Part shown: one piece after another, positions 8,966-16,883 of the stretch
How positions within the stretch are numbered: position 1 is the stretch's first letter
Layout of the letters: each line of letters starts with the position of its first letter
Origin: JBFELO01 sp041552055
GTDB lineage: Bacteria > Acidobacteriota > Thermoanaerobaculia > Thermoanaerobaculales > Sulfomarinibacteraceae
DNA: 64,000 nucleotides
Direction of reading: 5' to 3'
Assembly (NCBI GenBank): GCA_041552055.1
Contig: JBFELO010000009.1
Span: 1-64,000, forward strand
Notes under the pieces: generated by a model
Databases searched by the model: none
Told to the model about the DNA's origin: nothing
Seen by the model: the letters and a program-made list of their open reading frames with translations, nothing else
Made by a program: the position numbers and the translations under genes

Positions 8966-10534
8966 ATGACCAAACGTATCAACTCGACAGTTGCGATCGC
9001 TGTGCTCACCGCCTGTCTTGGGGGGATCACCCCCATCTCCGCCCAAGATTCAGCAGGGCTGCGAACACCGAGCGTGACCGAGTCCCGCGCAACACGCATG
9101 ATCAGCTGGCAGTCGGCGTTCGCCTGGGATGAGGCAACCGTCAACTTGTCCGGCCCGTCCGGTGATACGTCCTGGTCCGTCTCCCAGGGGGAACCGCTCC
9201 AGATCGTCGTCGACGACCTCGAGATCTGGGCATTGCTCACGGGCACCGAGTACAGTGGCCAGTACAACTACGAGATCCGGTTCGCCCCGGTCGTCGACCC
9301 GGCCCTCAGGGCCGAGCTGGATCGGCTGCGGGAGGACGCCGACGGGGGCGGACCCGTCGGCACGGGGGTGCCCGAGCTTCCGGTGGTCTCCGGCGCCTTT
9401 CGCATCGCAAACGGCGCTATCGTCGGTGCTGATGCCGGCGTGGCCTCAACCGAGGCCGTGGCCAAGGATGTCCTCCACTACGACGACGTGATCACCACGG
9501 GCAGTCTGTGCGTGGGTTTCGACTGCGCGAACGGCGAGGCGTTTGGCTACTGCACCACGAAACTCAAGGAAAACAACCTCCAGCTCTGCTTCGAGGACAC
9601 CAGCGTCGGCGCCTTCCCGACCACGGACTGGAAGATTCAGATCAACGACACGACCTCCGGCGGCGCCTCCTACTTCGCGATCTGGGACGTCGACGGGGGC
9701 CGAAAGCCGTTCGTGATCGAGGGTGGCGCACCGGCCAACTCGCTGTACGTCGAGGATTACGGCCGGATCGGTCTCGGCACGAGTATCCCGTATGTCGAGC
9801 TCCATGTCGTGGACGGCGACTCGCCAACCGTGCGCCTCGACCAGGACGGAAGCAGCGGCTGGGCCGCCCAATCCTGGGACGTGGTCGGCAATGAGACCAA
9901 CTTCTTCATCCGGGACGTCACCAACGGTTCGAAGCTCTCGTTTCGAATCCAGCCGAACACGCCGAGCGACACGTTGACCTTGCGATCCAGCGGACACGTG
10001 GGCATCGGCACCTGGTCACCCGAGTCGACGCTCGAGATCGAGACCACCGGGGAAGATGCCGAGCTGCGCCTGGACCGCACCGATGGCGGGGCGTGGGTCA
10101 TGGCGGCCAAGGCGGACGACACGTTCACCATCGGCCTGCCCGACGGCGGCGGAACATTCCTGACCCTGAAGTCATCCGGCGGGGTCAAGACCGCTGGGCC
10201 GGTGAACGGCCTGTCCGACCGAAACGCCAAGCAGGACTTCACAGCGGTGGACGGCTCCTCGCTGCTCGGCCGGCTGGCAGCGCTCGAGGTCTCGGAGTGG
10301 AGCTACATCTCTGAGGGCCCAGGTGTGCGCCACGTGGGCCCCACGGCGCAGGACTTCAAGGCCGCCTTCGGGCTCGGTGACGAAGACACCCACATCTCGC
10401 TGTCCGATCTGAGCGGTGTCGCCCTGGCCGCGATCCAGGAGCTGCACCTCCGGCTGCAGCAGAGGGACCGCGAGATCGCCGAGCTGCGGCGCCGGCTCGA
10501 GGCGCTCGAAGCAGCCGCGGGGTCTACGGACTGA
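8966..10534 (+). CDS. Secreted protein with C-terminal S74 intramolecular-chaperone domain
   Basis: A 522-residue exported protein. The N-terminal signal peptide (Lys/Arg, hydrophobic core, cleavage near PISAQ, residue 30) is followed by a beta-rich region with several GIGT/LHV/LRLD repeats of the sort found in trimeric tail-fibre-like stalks (about residues 230-400). The C-terminus is a Peptidase_S74/endosialidase-chaperone domain. It has the SDRNAK motif with the candidate Ser417/Lys422 dyad for self-cleavage, then HVGPTAQDF, a GVALAAIQEL helix and a terminal coiled coil of Leu/Arg/Glu. In phage tail spikes this domain drives trimerisation and is then cut off. Here a cell-surface trimeric fibre is inferred. 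ATG 8966 follows GGGGAGGAC; earlier in-frame codons would mask the signal peptide. Confidence 0.85.
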   Translation: MTKRINSTVAIAVLTACLGGITPISAQDSAGLRTPSVTESRATRMISWQSAFAWDEATVNLSGPSGDTSWSVSQGEPLQIVVDDLEIWALLTGTEYSGQYNYEIRFAPVVDPALRAELDRLREDADGGGPVGTGVPELPVVSGAFRIANGAIVGADAGVASTEAVAKDVLHYDDVITTGSLCVGFDCANGEAFGYCTTKLKENNLQLCFEDTSVGAFPTTDWKIQINDTTSGGASYFAIWDVDGGRKPFVIEGGAPANSLYVEDYGRIGLGTSIPYVELHVVDGDSPTVRLDQDGSSGWAAQSWDVVGNETNFFIRDVTNGSKLSFRIQPNTPSDTLTLRSSGHVGIGTWSPESTLEIETTGEDAELRLDRTDGGAWVMAAKADDTFTIGLPDGGGTFLTLKSSGGVKTAGPVNGLSDRNAKQDFTAVDGSSLLGRLAALEVSEWSYISEGPGVRHVGPTAQDFKAAFGLGDEDTHISLSDLSGVALAAIQELHLRLQQRDREIAELRRRLEALEAAAGSTD

Positions 10535-10662
10535 GGACATTCGTCAGGCCAGAGAGACATCCGTTGTCCGCTACTGCACGCGTATCGGCGATGGCGGGTG
10601 CCCGTTGCCATGCTCCCGGTACGCCTCTTGACTTCAGGAACCACTTCCAATAAGGTGTCGCC

Positions 10663-10722
10663 ATGACAGTCGTGACACGCCATCACCATCACCACGTTCA
10701 TATCCCAGCCGGGGACCGGTAA
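10663..10722 (+). CDS. hisL: his operon leader peptide (attenuation)
   Basis: A 19-codon reading frame, too short for ordinary gene calling, starting with ATG after AAGGTG (5-nt spacing). It reads MTVVTRHHHHHVHIPAGDR: five consecutive His codons plus a sixth two codons later. It is followed 28 nt after its stop by a strong intrinsic terminator and then by hisG. This arrangement is the classical histidine-operon attenuator: low charged His-tRNA would stall ribosomes in the His run and allow an antiterminator to form. The functional claim follows from known his leaders such as the E. coli one; the sequence and its position are directly visible. No confident promoter could be placed between 10535 and 10660. 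Confidence 0.88.
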   Translation: MTVVTRHHHHHVHIPAGDR

Positions 10723-10750
10723 CGGTGTAGGCGCAGAAGACTGATCCGAA

Positions 10751-10787
10751 ACCGAAACGCCGGCCCCCGCCGGCGTTTCGGTTTTTC
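10751..10787 (+). terminator. Intrinsic terminator / attenuator upstream of hisG
   Basis: ACCGAAACGCCGG at 10751-10763 is perfectly complementary to CCGGCGTTTCGGT at 10770-10782. One further C-G pair extends this to a 14-bp stem with a CCCC tetraloop, immediately followed by TTTTT ending at 10786. It lies between hisL and hisG with no gene before it that needs terminating other than the leader, so it is read as the attenuator. Confidence 0.9.
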
Positions 10788-10818
10788 AGCGTCGGCGAGG
10801 TCGGAGAAGGGACCACGG

Positions 10819-11691
10819 ATGGACCGACCCAACGACGAGAGCCTCAAGCTCGCCATTCCCAAGGGCCGCATGTACGACGGAGTCGCGAGCCTCCTGGCAG
10901 ACGCTGGGATCCACCTCACCCACACAGTCCGCAGCTACCGCCCCGTGATCTCGATTCCAGGATGCGAGGTCAAGGTCATGAAGCCGCAGAACATCGTCGA
11001 GATGCTCCACGCAGGGTCACGTGAGGTCGGCTTCGCCGGTGCCGACTGGGTGGCCGAGCTCGACGGCCGTCTGGTCGAGCTGGTCGACACCGGCCTCGAC
11101 CCGGTGCAGGTCGTGGCGGCCGCACCGGCTGCGATTCTTCGTGACGGCACCCTGCCCGACCGTCCCCTGGTGGTCGCCTCGGAGTACGAACGACTGACCC
11201 GAGGTTGGATCGAGGAGCGGAAGCTGGATGCCCGCTTCGTTCACTCGTACGGCGCGACCGAGGTGTTCCCGCCTGAGGATGCCGACGTGATCGTCGACAA
11301 CACCGCCACCGGATCGACTTTGCAGGCCAACGGGCTCGAGATCGTCGATCGGCTGATGGATTCCTCGACACGTCTGTATGCCAACGAGCGGGCCCTCGAT
11401 GAGCCGTGGCGCCGCGAGGCCGTCGACCGGCTCGTCCTCCTGATCCGGTCCGTGCTCGAGGCCAGAATCCGCGTCATGGTCGAGGTCAACGTTGCCGCGG
11501 ATCACCTCGACGCGGTGCTCGCGGTTCTGCCTTGCATGCGCCAACCAACAGTCTCGACACTCGCCGGCAACGAGGGTTTTGCCGTCAAGGCGGCGGTGCC
11601 CAGGGCGCAGCTGCCTGAGGTGATCCCCCGGCTCAAGGCGTGTGGCGGGGGTGACGTGGTGGTGACGCAACTCGCCCAGATCGTGCCCTGA
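10819..11691 (+). CDS. hisG: ATP phosphoribosyltransferase, long form
   Basis: Catalyses the first step of histidine synthesis, joining ATP and PRPP to give phosphoribosyl-ATP. At 290 residues it is the long, self-regulated HisG. The N-terminal catalytic domain begins LKLAIPKGRM and contains GFAGADWVAEL and the PRPP-loop VDNTATGSTLQANGL near residues 158-172. A C-terminal ACT-like regulatory domain follows from about residue 215. No HisZ partner is needed, and none is seen. ATG 10819 is preceded by GGAGAAGGGACC. It is the first enzyme gene after the leader/attenuator and is followed 12 nt later by the hisC fusion. Confidence 0.97.
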   Translation: MDRPNDESLKLAIPKGRMYDGVASLLADAGIHLTHTVRSYRPVISIPGCEVKVMKPQNIVEMLHAGSREVGFAGADWVAELDGRLVELVDTGLDPVQVVAAAPAAILRDGTLPDRPLVVASEYERLTRGWIEERKLDARFVHSYGATEVFPPEDADVIVDNTATGSTLQANGLEIVDRLMDSSTRLYANERALDEPWRREAVDRLVLLIRSVLEARIRVMVEVNVAADHLDAVLAVLPCMRQPTVSTLAGNEGFAVKAAVPRAQLPEVIPRLKACGGGDVVVTQLAQIVP

Positions 11692-11703
11692 AGGAGGCGT
11701 CAG

Positions 11704-13434
11704 GTGACCGAGCGCGAACTGCACGTCACGCCGAACCCCGAGGTGGCAGATATGGCGCCGTACACCGGGGCACCGCCCGATCCACTGATCGACCTCAAGC
11801 TCGACAGCAACGAGAGCCTCTATCCACTTCCGCCGTTCGACTCGGACCTGTGGGGCGACGGAGGCTGGAGCCCGAACCGCTACTTACGCACCGCCGGTGT
11901 CGAGCGTCGCCTCGCACACCGATTGCGGCTGGAACCGGATCAGGTGGTGGTCACCGCCGGCGCTGACGACGCCATCGAGCGTGCGATCCGTGCCGTATGT
12001 CGACCGGGCTGCGAGGCGATCGTCACCGTTCCCGCGTTCGAGGTACTCGAGAGGTACGTCCGCCTGGCCGGTGCCACGCCGATCCGGGTGCCGTGGTGGC
12101 ACGACGAGTTTCCGGTCGCCGAGGTACTCTCCCGTGTCACGCCCGACACTGCGCTGGTGTTCGTGGTGAGCCCCAACAACCCTACCGGAGCCGTCGCCTC
12201 CCGCGCGGCCGTCGAGGAGCTCGCCAGGAGCCTGCCGCGAGCTCTGATCCTGCTCGATCACGCCTACGTCGAGTACGCCGAGCCCGGCCACGACCTCACG
12301 TCCGCGGTGCTCGCGCAGCCAAATGTCGTTGTCTTCCGGACCTTTTCCAAGGCGTGGGGGGCCGCCGGGCTCCGCGTCGGGTATGCGCTCGGTGATCCGC
12401 GAGTGATGCGCTGGCTCCGCACCCTCGGCCAGCCGTACCCGGTCGCCGCGCCGTCACTGGCGATGATCGACCGGCTGCTGCTGCACAACGCCACTCCCCG
12501 ACCGGAATCCGTGACAAGGGTGCGGCGTCACCGTCAGCGTCTCGCCGAGGTGCTGGCCGAGCTGGGTGTTGACTCGCTCCCGTCGCACGCCAACTTCGTG
12601 CTCGCTCGCTTTGCCGATAGCGCGTGGGTGCGGCGTGCGCTCGTCTGTCTCGGGATCGGAGTGCGGCCGTTCGTGGGGCGCGGCGACCTCGAACCATGGC
12701 TTCGGATCACCGTGCCCGGCGACGATGATGCGTTCGCCAGGCTCGAGCATGGCCTGCGCACCGTTCTGGCGCCGGGTGCGCTGCTGTTCGATCTGGATGG
12801 GGTCCTCGCCGACGTCAGCGCCTCCTACCGCGAGGCGATCCGGCGCACCGCCTCCTCGTTCGGCGTCGCGCTCGACGCAGCCGACATCGCCCGCGCCAAG
12901 GCGGCCGGTCATGCCAACAACGACTGGGAGCTGACGTGCCGAATGCTGTCAGAACGCGGGGTCGCCATCTCTCTCGACGACGTTGTTGCCCGATTCGAGT
13001 CCCTCTACCAGGGCACCGATCGAACGGCAGGGCTCCACCTCGCCGAGACCCTGCTCGCCGAACCCGAGGAGCTCCGTCGCATGGCGGCCACGCGGCCGCT
13101 CGGCATCGTCACCGGCCGCCCGAGGGCGGACGCCCGCCGTTTCCTGGAGCGGCACGGCATCTCCGAGTACTTCACGGCGTTGGTGACGATGGAGGACGGC
13201 CCGGCCAAACCAGACCCGGCACCGGTGCTGCTGGCGCTCGAGCAGCTGGGAACCGGTCACGCCTGGATGCTGGGCGACACCCCCGATGACGTGGTCTCGG
13301 CTCGGACCGCCGGCGTGCTGCCTCTCGGCGTGGTGGCACCCGGCGACCCCGAGGAGACCGCACCCGCTCTCCTCGCCGCGGGCGCGGCCCGTGTCCTCAT
13401 CAACGTCGGACAGCTGGAAGGAGTCCTGCCGTGA
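11704..13434 (+). CDS. hisC: Histidinol-phosphate aminotransferase fused to HAD phosphatase
   Basis: Residues 1-355 are a PLP-dependent HisC: SNESLYPLPPF substrate region, SPNNPTGAVAS, and the PLP lysine K216 in TFSKAWGAAGLRVGY. Residues about 358-576 are a complete HAD-superfamily (subfamily IA) phosphatase: motif I LFDLDGVLAD with D363/D365, motif II GIVTGRPR, motif III Lys in AKPDPAP and motif IV LGDTPDDVVSA. The joined domains are read as one protein because the frame is uninterrupted. The operon has no separate hisN or bifunctional hisB, so the HAD half is inferred to be the histidinol-phosphate phosphatase, acting on the product two steps from HisB; this is not proven. GTG 11704 follows AAGGAGG. 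The 3' end overlaps hisB by 4 nt. Confidence 0.93.
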   Translation: MTERELHVTPNPEVADMAPYTGAPPDPLIDLKLDSNESLYPLPPFDSDLWGDGGWSPNRYLRTAGVERRLAHRLRLEPDQVVVTAGADDAIERAIRAVCRPGCEAIVTVPAFEVLERYVRLAGATPIRVPWWHDEFPVAEVLSRVTPDTALVFVVSPNNPTGAVASRAAVEELARSLPRALILLDHAYVEYAEPGHDLTSAVLAQPNVVVFRTFSKAWGAAGLRVGYALGDPRVMRWLRTLGQPYPVAAPSLAMIDRLLLHNATPRPESVTRVRRHRQRLAEVLAELGVDSLPSHANFVLARFADSAWVRRALVCLGIGVRPFVGRGDLEPWLRITVPGDDDAFARLEHGLRTVLAPGALLFDLDGVLADVSASYREAIRRTASSFGVALDAADIARAKAAGHANNDWELTCRMLSERGVAISLDDVVARFESLYQGTDRTAGLHLAETLLAEPEELRRMAATRPLGIVTGRPRADARRFLERHGISEYFTALVTMEDGPAKPDPAPVLLALEQLGTGHAWMLGDTPDDVVSARTAGVLPLGVVAPGDPEETAPALLAAGAARVLINVGQLEGVLP

Positions 13435-14021
13435 GTCACAGAGTGTCCCCCATCGAACGCCGGACCCGCGAGACCGAAATCCTCGGCGAGCTGTCGCTCG
13501 ACGGAAGCGGGAGTGTCGCCGTTGCGACCGGCATCGGCTTCCTCGACCACCTGCTGAGCACGTTCGTCTATCACGCCGGCTTCGACCTTCGTCTCGAGTG
13601 CTCCGGAGATCTCGATGTCGACGATCACCACACGGCAGAGGACTGCGCACTCGCGATCGGCGGAGCGCTCGACGCGGCTCTCGGAGACCGAGGCAGCATC
13701 GCGAGGTTCGGATGGGCCTACGCGCCCCTCGACGAGGCCTTGGCGCGGTCGGTGGTCGACCTCTCGGGTCGACCCTGGGCGGAGATCAGTCTCGGCCTCG
13801 AACGCGACTCGATCGGCCGACTGGCGTGCGAGAACGTCGATCACTTCTTGACGTCACTGGCGACCGCAGGCCGCTGCGCCCTGCACGTCGACCTGCTCCG
13901 CGGCCGTAACGACCACCACCGGGCGGAGGCGGCATTCAAGGCGACTGCCCTGGCGATGCGTCAGGCTGTGGCGTTGACGTCCCGCGGGGACGTCCCGAGC
14001 ACCAAGGGGGTGCTGGTATGA
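13431..14021 (+). CDS. hisB: Imidazoleglycerol-phosphate dehydratase
   Basis: A 196-residue monofunctional IGP dehydratase, the usual size. The two manganese-binding repeats are visible: DDHHTAEDCALAIG in the first half and NDHHRAEAAFKA in the second, with GIGFLDHLL at the N-terminus and STKGVL at the C-terminus. It makes imidazole-acetol phosphate, the substrate of the adjacent HisC domain. There is no N-terminal phosphatase domain as in the enterobacterial HisB fusion. GTG 13431 overlaps the hisC-HAD stop (GTGA) with GGAAGGAG upstream. Its own stop overlaps the ATG of the small repeat frame that follows. Confidence 0.97.
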   Translation: MSHRVSPIERRTRETEILGELSLDGSGSVAVATGIGFLDHLLSTFVYHAGFDLRLECSGDLDVDDHHTAEDCALAIGGALDAALGDRGSIARFGWAYAPLDEALARSVVDLSGRPWAEISLGLERDSIGRLACENVDHFLTSLATAGRCALHVDLLRGRNDHHRAEAAFKATALAMRQAVALTSRGDVPSTKGVLV

Positions 14022-14257
14022 ACCTCGTACCGACCAGCACCTCGCCCTTCACACCCGTGCCCGTATCCGTCTCCGTCTCCGTCCCCGTTCCCGTTCCCGT
14101 TCCCGTTCCCGTTCCCGTTCCCGTTCCCGAAAAGACAGTAACCGCCTCAGTTCCGACATACCCGTCCAGCTCGCGATGTCCACGCCCTCAATCCCGCACG
14201 CCCGACCTTCCCGCCGAGTCCGCGGACCCCCGTTCTTGCATGGGAGCGGCAACATGA
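14018..14257 (+). CDS. Small Val-Pro-repeat reading frame coupled to hisB and hisH
   Basis: An open frame of 79 codons occupies the only large gap in the his operon. Its ATG overlaps the hisB stop (ATGA at 14018-14021) and its TGA overlaps the hisH start (ATGA at 14254-14257), so it is linked at both ends exactly as real coupled genes are. The central part is a GTNYCC hexamer array that reads as alternating Val with Ser or Pro (three VS, then eight VP). The remainder is Pro/Ser/Arg-rich without a recognisable domain. It may be a translated spacer that carries ribosomes from hisB to hisH across an inserted repeat, rather than a functional protein. No family is recognised and expression is unproven. 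Confidence 0.45.
   Translation: MNLVPTSTSPFTPVPVSVSVSVPVPVPVPVPVPVPVPEKTVTASVPTYPSSSRCPRPQSRTPDLPAESADPRSCMGAAT
14057..14128 (+). repeat. GTNYCC hexamer tandem array inside the his operon
   Basis: Twelve consecutive hexanucleotides of the form GTN-YCC. The first five vary (GTGCCC, GTATCC, GTCTCC twice, GTCCCC) and the last seven are identical GTTCCC. Only one arm is present, so no hairpin forms. The unit length of six keeps the surrounding frame open whatever the copy number. Confidence 0.95.
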
Positions 14258-14859
14258 AGAGTGACGTCGTCATCGTCCGCACCGGCACCGCGAATCTGGC
14301 GTCGGTGGTGGCCGCGCTCGGACGCGCCGGCCGCCGGGTGCGGATCACGTCCGATCCGGAGGACGTAGCCGGCGCGAGGCGGCTGGTGTTGCCCGGCGTT
14401 GGCTCGTTCGGACCAGTCACCGCCCGCATCGACGAGCTTGGGCTGCGCGCTCCCTTGGCGGATCGCGTCAGAGAGGGCCGGCCCACCCTGGCCATCTGCC
14501 TCGGTCTCCAGATGCTCGCAGCCGCCAGCGAAGAGGACGCGGGCGTGGCAGGCCTCGGGATCCTGCCGTCCGTTGCCACCCGATTCCCGGAATCCGTCCG
14601 TGTGCCCCAGCTGGGCTGGAACCGCGTCGAGGCGGACCCGAGCTGCAGGCTGCTCCGGAACGGCTGCGCCTACTTTGCGAACTCGTTTCGGCTCGAGGAG
14701 ATACCCGAAGGCTGGACGGGCGCGACGAGCGACCACGGCGGTCGCTTCGTGGCCGCGGTCGAGCGGGGCGCGGTGCTGGCGTGTCAGTTCCACCCCGAGC
14801 TGTCAGGCGGTTGGGGCCAATCCCTCATCGAGCGCTGGCTGGAGGCGCAGCCGTGCTGA
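14254..14859 (+). CDS. hisH: Imidazole glycerol phosphate synthase, glutaminase subunit
   Basis: A class I glutamine amidotransferase of 201 residues that supplies ammonia to HisF. Features: start region [11 protein letters not shown], oxyanion-region PGVGSFG, the nucleophile elbow AICLGLQML with C82, and the His/Glu pair of the triad in CQFHPELS (H180, E182). ATG 14254 gives the normal N-terminus, has GGGAGCGG upstream and overlaps the stop of the preceding small frame. The stop overlaps the hisF GTG by 7 nt, consistent with the obligate HisH-HisF complex being made together. Confidence 0.96.
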   Translation: MKSDVVIVRTGTANLASVVAALGRAGRRVRITSDPEDVAGARRLVLPGVGSFGPVTARIDELGLRAPLADRVREGRPTLAICLGLQMLAAASEEDAGVAGLGILPSVATRFPESVRVPQLGWNRVEADPSCRLLRNGCAYFANSFRLEEIPEGWTGATSDHGGRFVAAVERGAVLACQFHPELSGGWGQSLIERWLEAQPC

Positions 14860-15605
14860 TACCACGCGTCATCCCCTGCCTTGACGTGGCCAACGGCCGC
14901 GTGGTGAAAGGGGTCAAGTTCCAGGGGCTCCGGGAATCGGGCGACCCGGTCGAGCTGGCCGCGGCCTACGCCGCTCAGGACGCAGACGAACTCGTCGTCC
15001 TCGACGTGGCGGCGACCCCGGAGGCGCGAGGCAACCACCTCGAGGTCGTGCGCGCCGTTCGGCAGGTGCTGCCGCTGCCGCTCACGGTCGGGGGCGGGGT
15101 GCGTACCGCCGCCGACGCCGAGGCGTTGCTCGAGGCCGGAGCGGACAAGGTGGCTGTCAACACTGCGGCGGTGCGGCGCCCGGAGCTGCTCACCGAGCTG
15201 GCGACGCGGTTTGGTTGCCAGTGCACGGTGCTGGCACTGGACGCGGCTCGGCGCAACGGTGGGTGGGAGGTCGTGATTCGATCAGGGAGGCACCGCACCG
15301 GCGACGACGCCGTGGCGTGGGCGGCTCACGCCGCCGAGATCGGTGCCGGTGAGATCCTGCTCACGAGCTGGGACCGCGACGGTACCGGAATCGGCTACGA
15401 TCTCGAGTTGATCGCCGCCATTCGGGCAGCGGTGGCGGTGCCGATCATCGCCTCCGGCGGCGCGTCCGGTCCCGAGCACATGGTGGCCGCACTTGGCGCC
15501 GGCGCGGACGCGGTCCTCGCGGCGACGATCTTCCACGACGGCCACACGACGGTGCCCGATCTCAAGGCCCGGCTCGCCGCGCTGGGCGCGGAGGTGCGAC
15601 TGTGA
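14853..15605 (+). CDS. hisF: Imidazole glycerol phosphate synthase, cyclase subunit
   Basis: A 250-residue (beta/alpha)8-barrel cyclase that converts PRFAR and ammonia to imidazole glycerol phosphate and AICAR. The two catalytic aspartates fall at the canonical numbers: D11 in [14 protein letters not shown] and D130 in VLALDAARR. Other barrel motifs are [28 protein letters not shown] and [12 protein letters not shown] 14853 is selected because it places D11 correctly and overlaps the hisH stop. The gene overlaps hisA by 4 nt (GTGA). Confidence 0.97.
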   Translation: MLIPRVIPCLDVANGRVVKGVKFQGLRESGDPVELAAAYAAQDADELVVLDVAATPEARGNHLEVVRAVRQVLPLPLTVGGGVRTAADAEALLEAGADKVAVNTAAVRRPELLTELATRFGCQCTVLALDAARRNGGWEVVIRSGRHRTGDDAVAWAAHAAEIGAGEILLTSWDRDGTGIGYDLELIAAIRAAVAVPIIASGGASGPEHMVAALGAGADAVLAATIFHDGHTTVPDLKARLAALGAEVRL

Positions 15606-16882
15606 TCATCCCGTCAATCGACATCATGGACGGCCAGGCGGTTCAGCTGGTGGGAGGTCGCGACAAGGTGCTCGAAGCCGGCGATCCGATGGCTATTGCG
15701 GAGCGCTTCGCGATCGTCGGTGAATTGGCCGTGATTGACCTCGACGCGGCGCTCGGCCGTGGCGACAACCGGGCGATTCTCGAGCAGCTCGTCCGGCGTT
15801 ATCCCTGTCGGGTGGGCGGAGGTATCCGCACGGCGGACGCCGCGCTCGACTGGCTCGACCGGGGCGCCCGCAGGGTCGTCCTCGGCACGGCTGCCACCCC
15901 AGAAGTGCTGCATGAGCTTCCTCGGGATCGAATCATCGTCGCGCTCGACGGCGTCGACGGCGAGGTCGTGGTGCGCGGCTGGACGGAGCGCACGGGAACC
16001 TCGGTCCTGGAGCGTCTCGCAGAGCTGAGAGATCAGGTGGGAGGTTTCCTCGTGACGTTCGTCGAGCGCGAAGGACGGCTCGGCGGAGCCGACATGGTGG
16101 CCGCCCGCGCGGTCGTCGAGGCGGCCGGCGGCACGCCGGTGACGGTCGCCGGCGGCATCACCAGTCCGACAGAGGTCGCCGCGCTCGACGAAATGGGGGC
16201 GGACGCCCAGATCGGCATGGCGATCTACACCGGTCGGATGACGCTTGCCGACGGCTTCATGGCACCGCTGCGCTCCGACCGGCGGGACGGCCTGTGGCCG
16301 ACCGTGGTCTGTGACGAGCACGGCTCGGCGCTGGGCCTCGTCTACTCGAACGTCGACAGCCTGCGGGCCGCCATCGACCAGCGTCGCGGCGTGTACTGGT
16401 CACGCTCGCGCGGCGAGCTGTGGCGCAAGGGCGACACCTCGGGCGCGATCCAGGAGTTGCTGTCGATCAACGTCGATTGCGACCGGGACGCGTTGCGTTT
16501 CTCGGTGCGTCAAGGGGGCTCGGGCTTCTGTCACCGCGACAGCTGGACCTGCTGGGGGCCCGATCGGGGTCTCGCCGCCCTCGAGCGCCGGCTGTTCGAA
16601 CGGCTCACCGGCGGCGACGACGGCTCCTACACGTCGCGGCTCGCCGGTGACCCCGTGTTTCTGACGGCCAAGCTGTCCGAGGAGGCCGCCGAGCTCGCCG
16701 CCGCCGAGAACCGCGACGATCTCGTCTGGGAAGCGGCGGACCTGATGTACTTCACCGCAGTGGCGCTTGCGCGCACCGGCGTACCCTGGTCAGAGGTGCT
16801 CGACGAGCTCGATCGTCGGGGCCGGACGGTGCGTCGCCGGGACGGTTCACGGAGCTTCCGCCCCGGGTCCGGGGGAGACTGA
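15602..16882 (+). CDS. hisA: HisA-HisI-HisE triple fusion protein
   Basis: One 426-residue chain carries three enzymes. Residues 1-220 are HisA (ProFAR isomerase): IPSIDIMDG with catalytic D7, [21 protein letters not shown] with D116, and [11 protein letters not shown]. Residues about 224-320 are HisI (PR-AMP cyclohydrolase): [23 protein letters not shown], and the zinc/magnesium motif DCDRDAL at 292-298 plus a downstream Cys in [11 protein letters not shown]. Residues about 325-415 are HisE (PR-ATP pyrophosphatase): [13 protein letters not shown] near 357-369 and [14 protein letters not shown]. HisIE fusions are common; a HisA-IE fusion is unusual. It would perform steps 2, 3 and 4 of the pathway. 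GTG 15602 overlaps hisF by 4 nt. Confidence 0.95.
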   Translation: MIIPSIDIMDGQAVQLVGGRDKVLEAGDPMAIAERFAIVGELAVIDLDAALGRGDNRAILEQLVRRYPCRVGGGIRTADAALDWLDRGARRVVLGTAATPEVLHELPRDRIIVALDGVDGEVVVRGWTERTGTSVLERLAELRDQVGGFLVTFVEREGRLGGADMVAARAVVEAAGGTPVTVAGGITSPTEVAALDEMGADAQIGMAIYTGRMTLADGFMAPLRSDRRDGLWPTVVCDEHGSALGLVYSNVDSLRAAIDQRRGVYWSRSRGELWRKGDTSGAIQELLSINVDCDRDALRFSVRQGGSGFCHRDSWTCWGPDRGLAALERRLFERLTGGDDGSYTSRLAGDPVFLTAKLSEEAAELAAAENRDDLVWEAADLMYFTAVALARTGVPWSEVLDELDRRGRTVRRRDGSRSFRPGSGGD

Positions 16883-16883
16883 C

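Noticed and set aside
14057..14128. Hexamer array considered as a CRISPR or VNTR minisatellite gene
   Set aside because: There are no spacers and the unit is 6 nt, so it cannot be CRISPR. It is kept as a tandem repeat only.
14049..14579. Minus-strand open frame with Arg-Glu repeats across the hexamer array
   Set aside because: It is the reverse reading of the repeat plus antisense of hisH; the plus-strand frame has coupling at both ends, while this one has no support.
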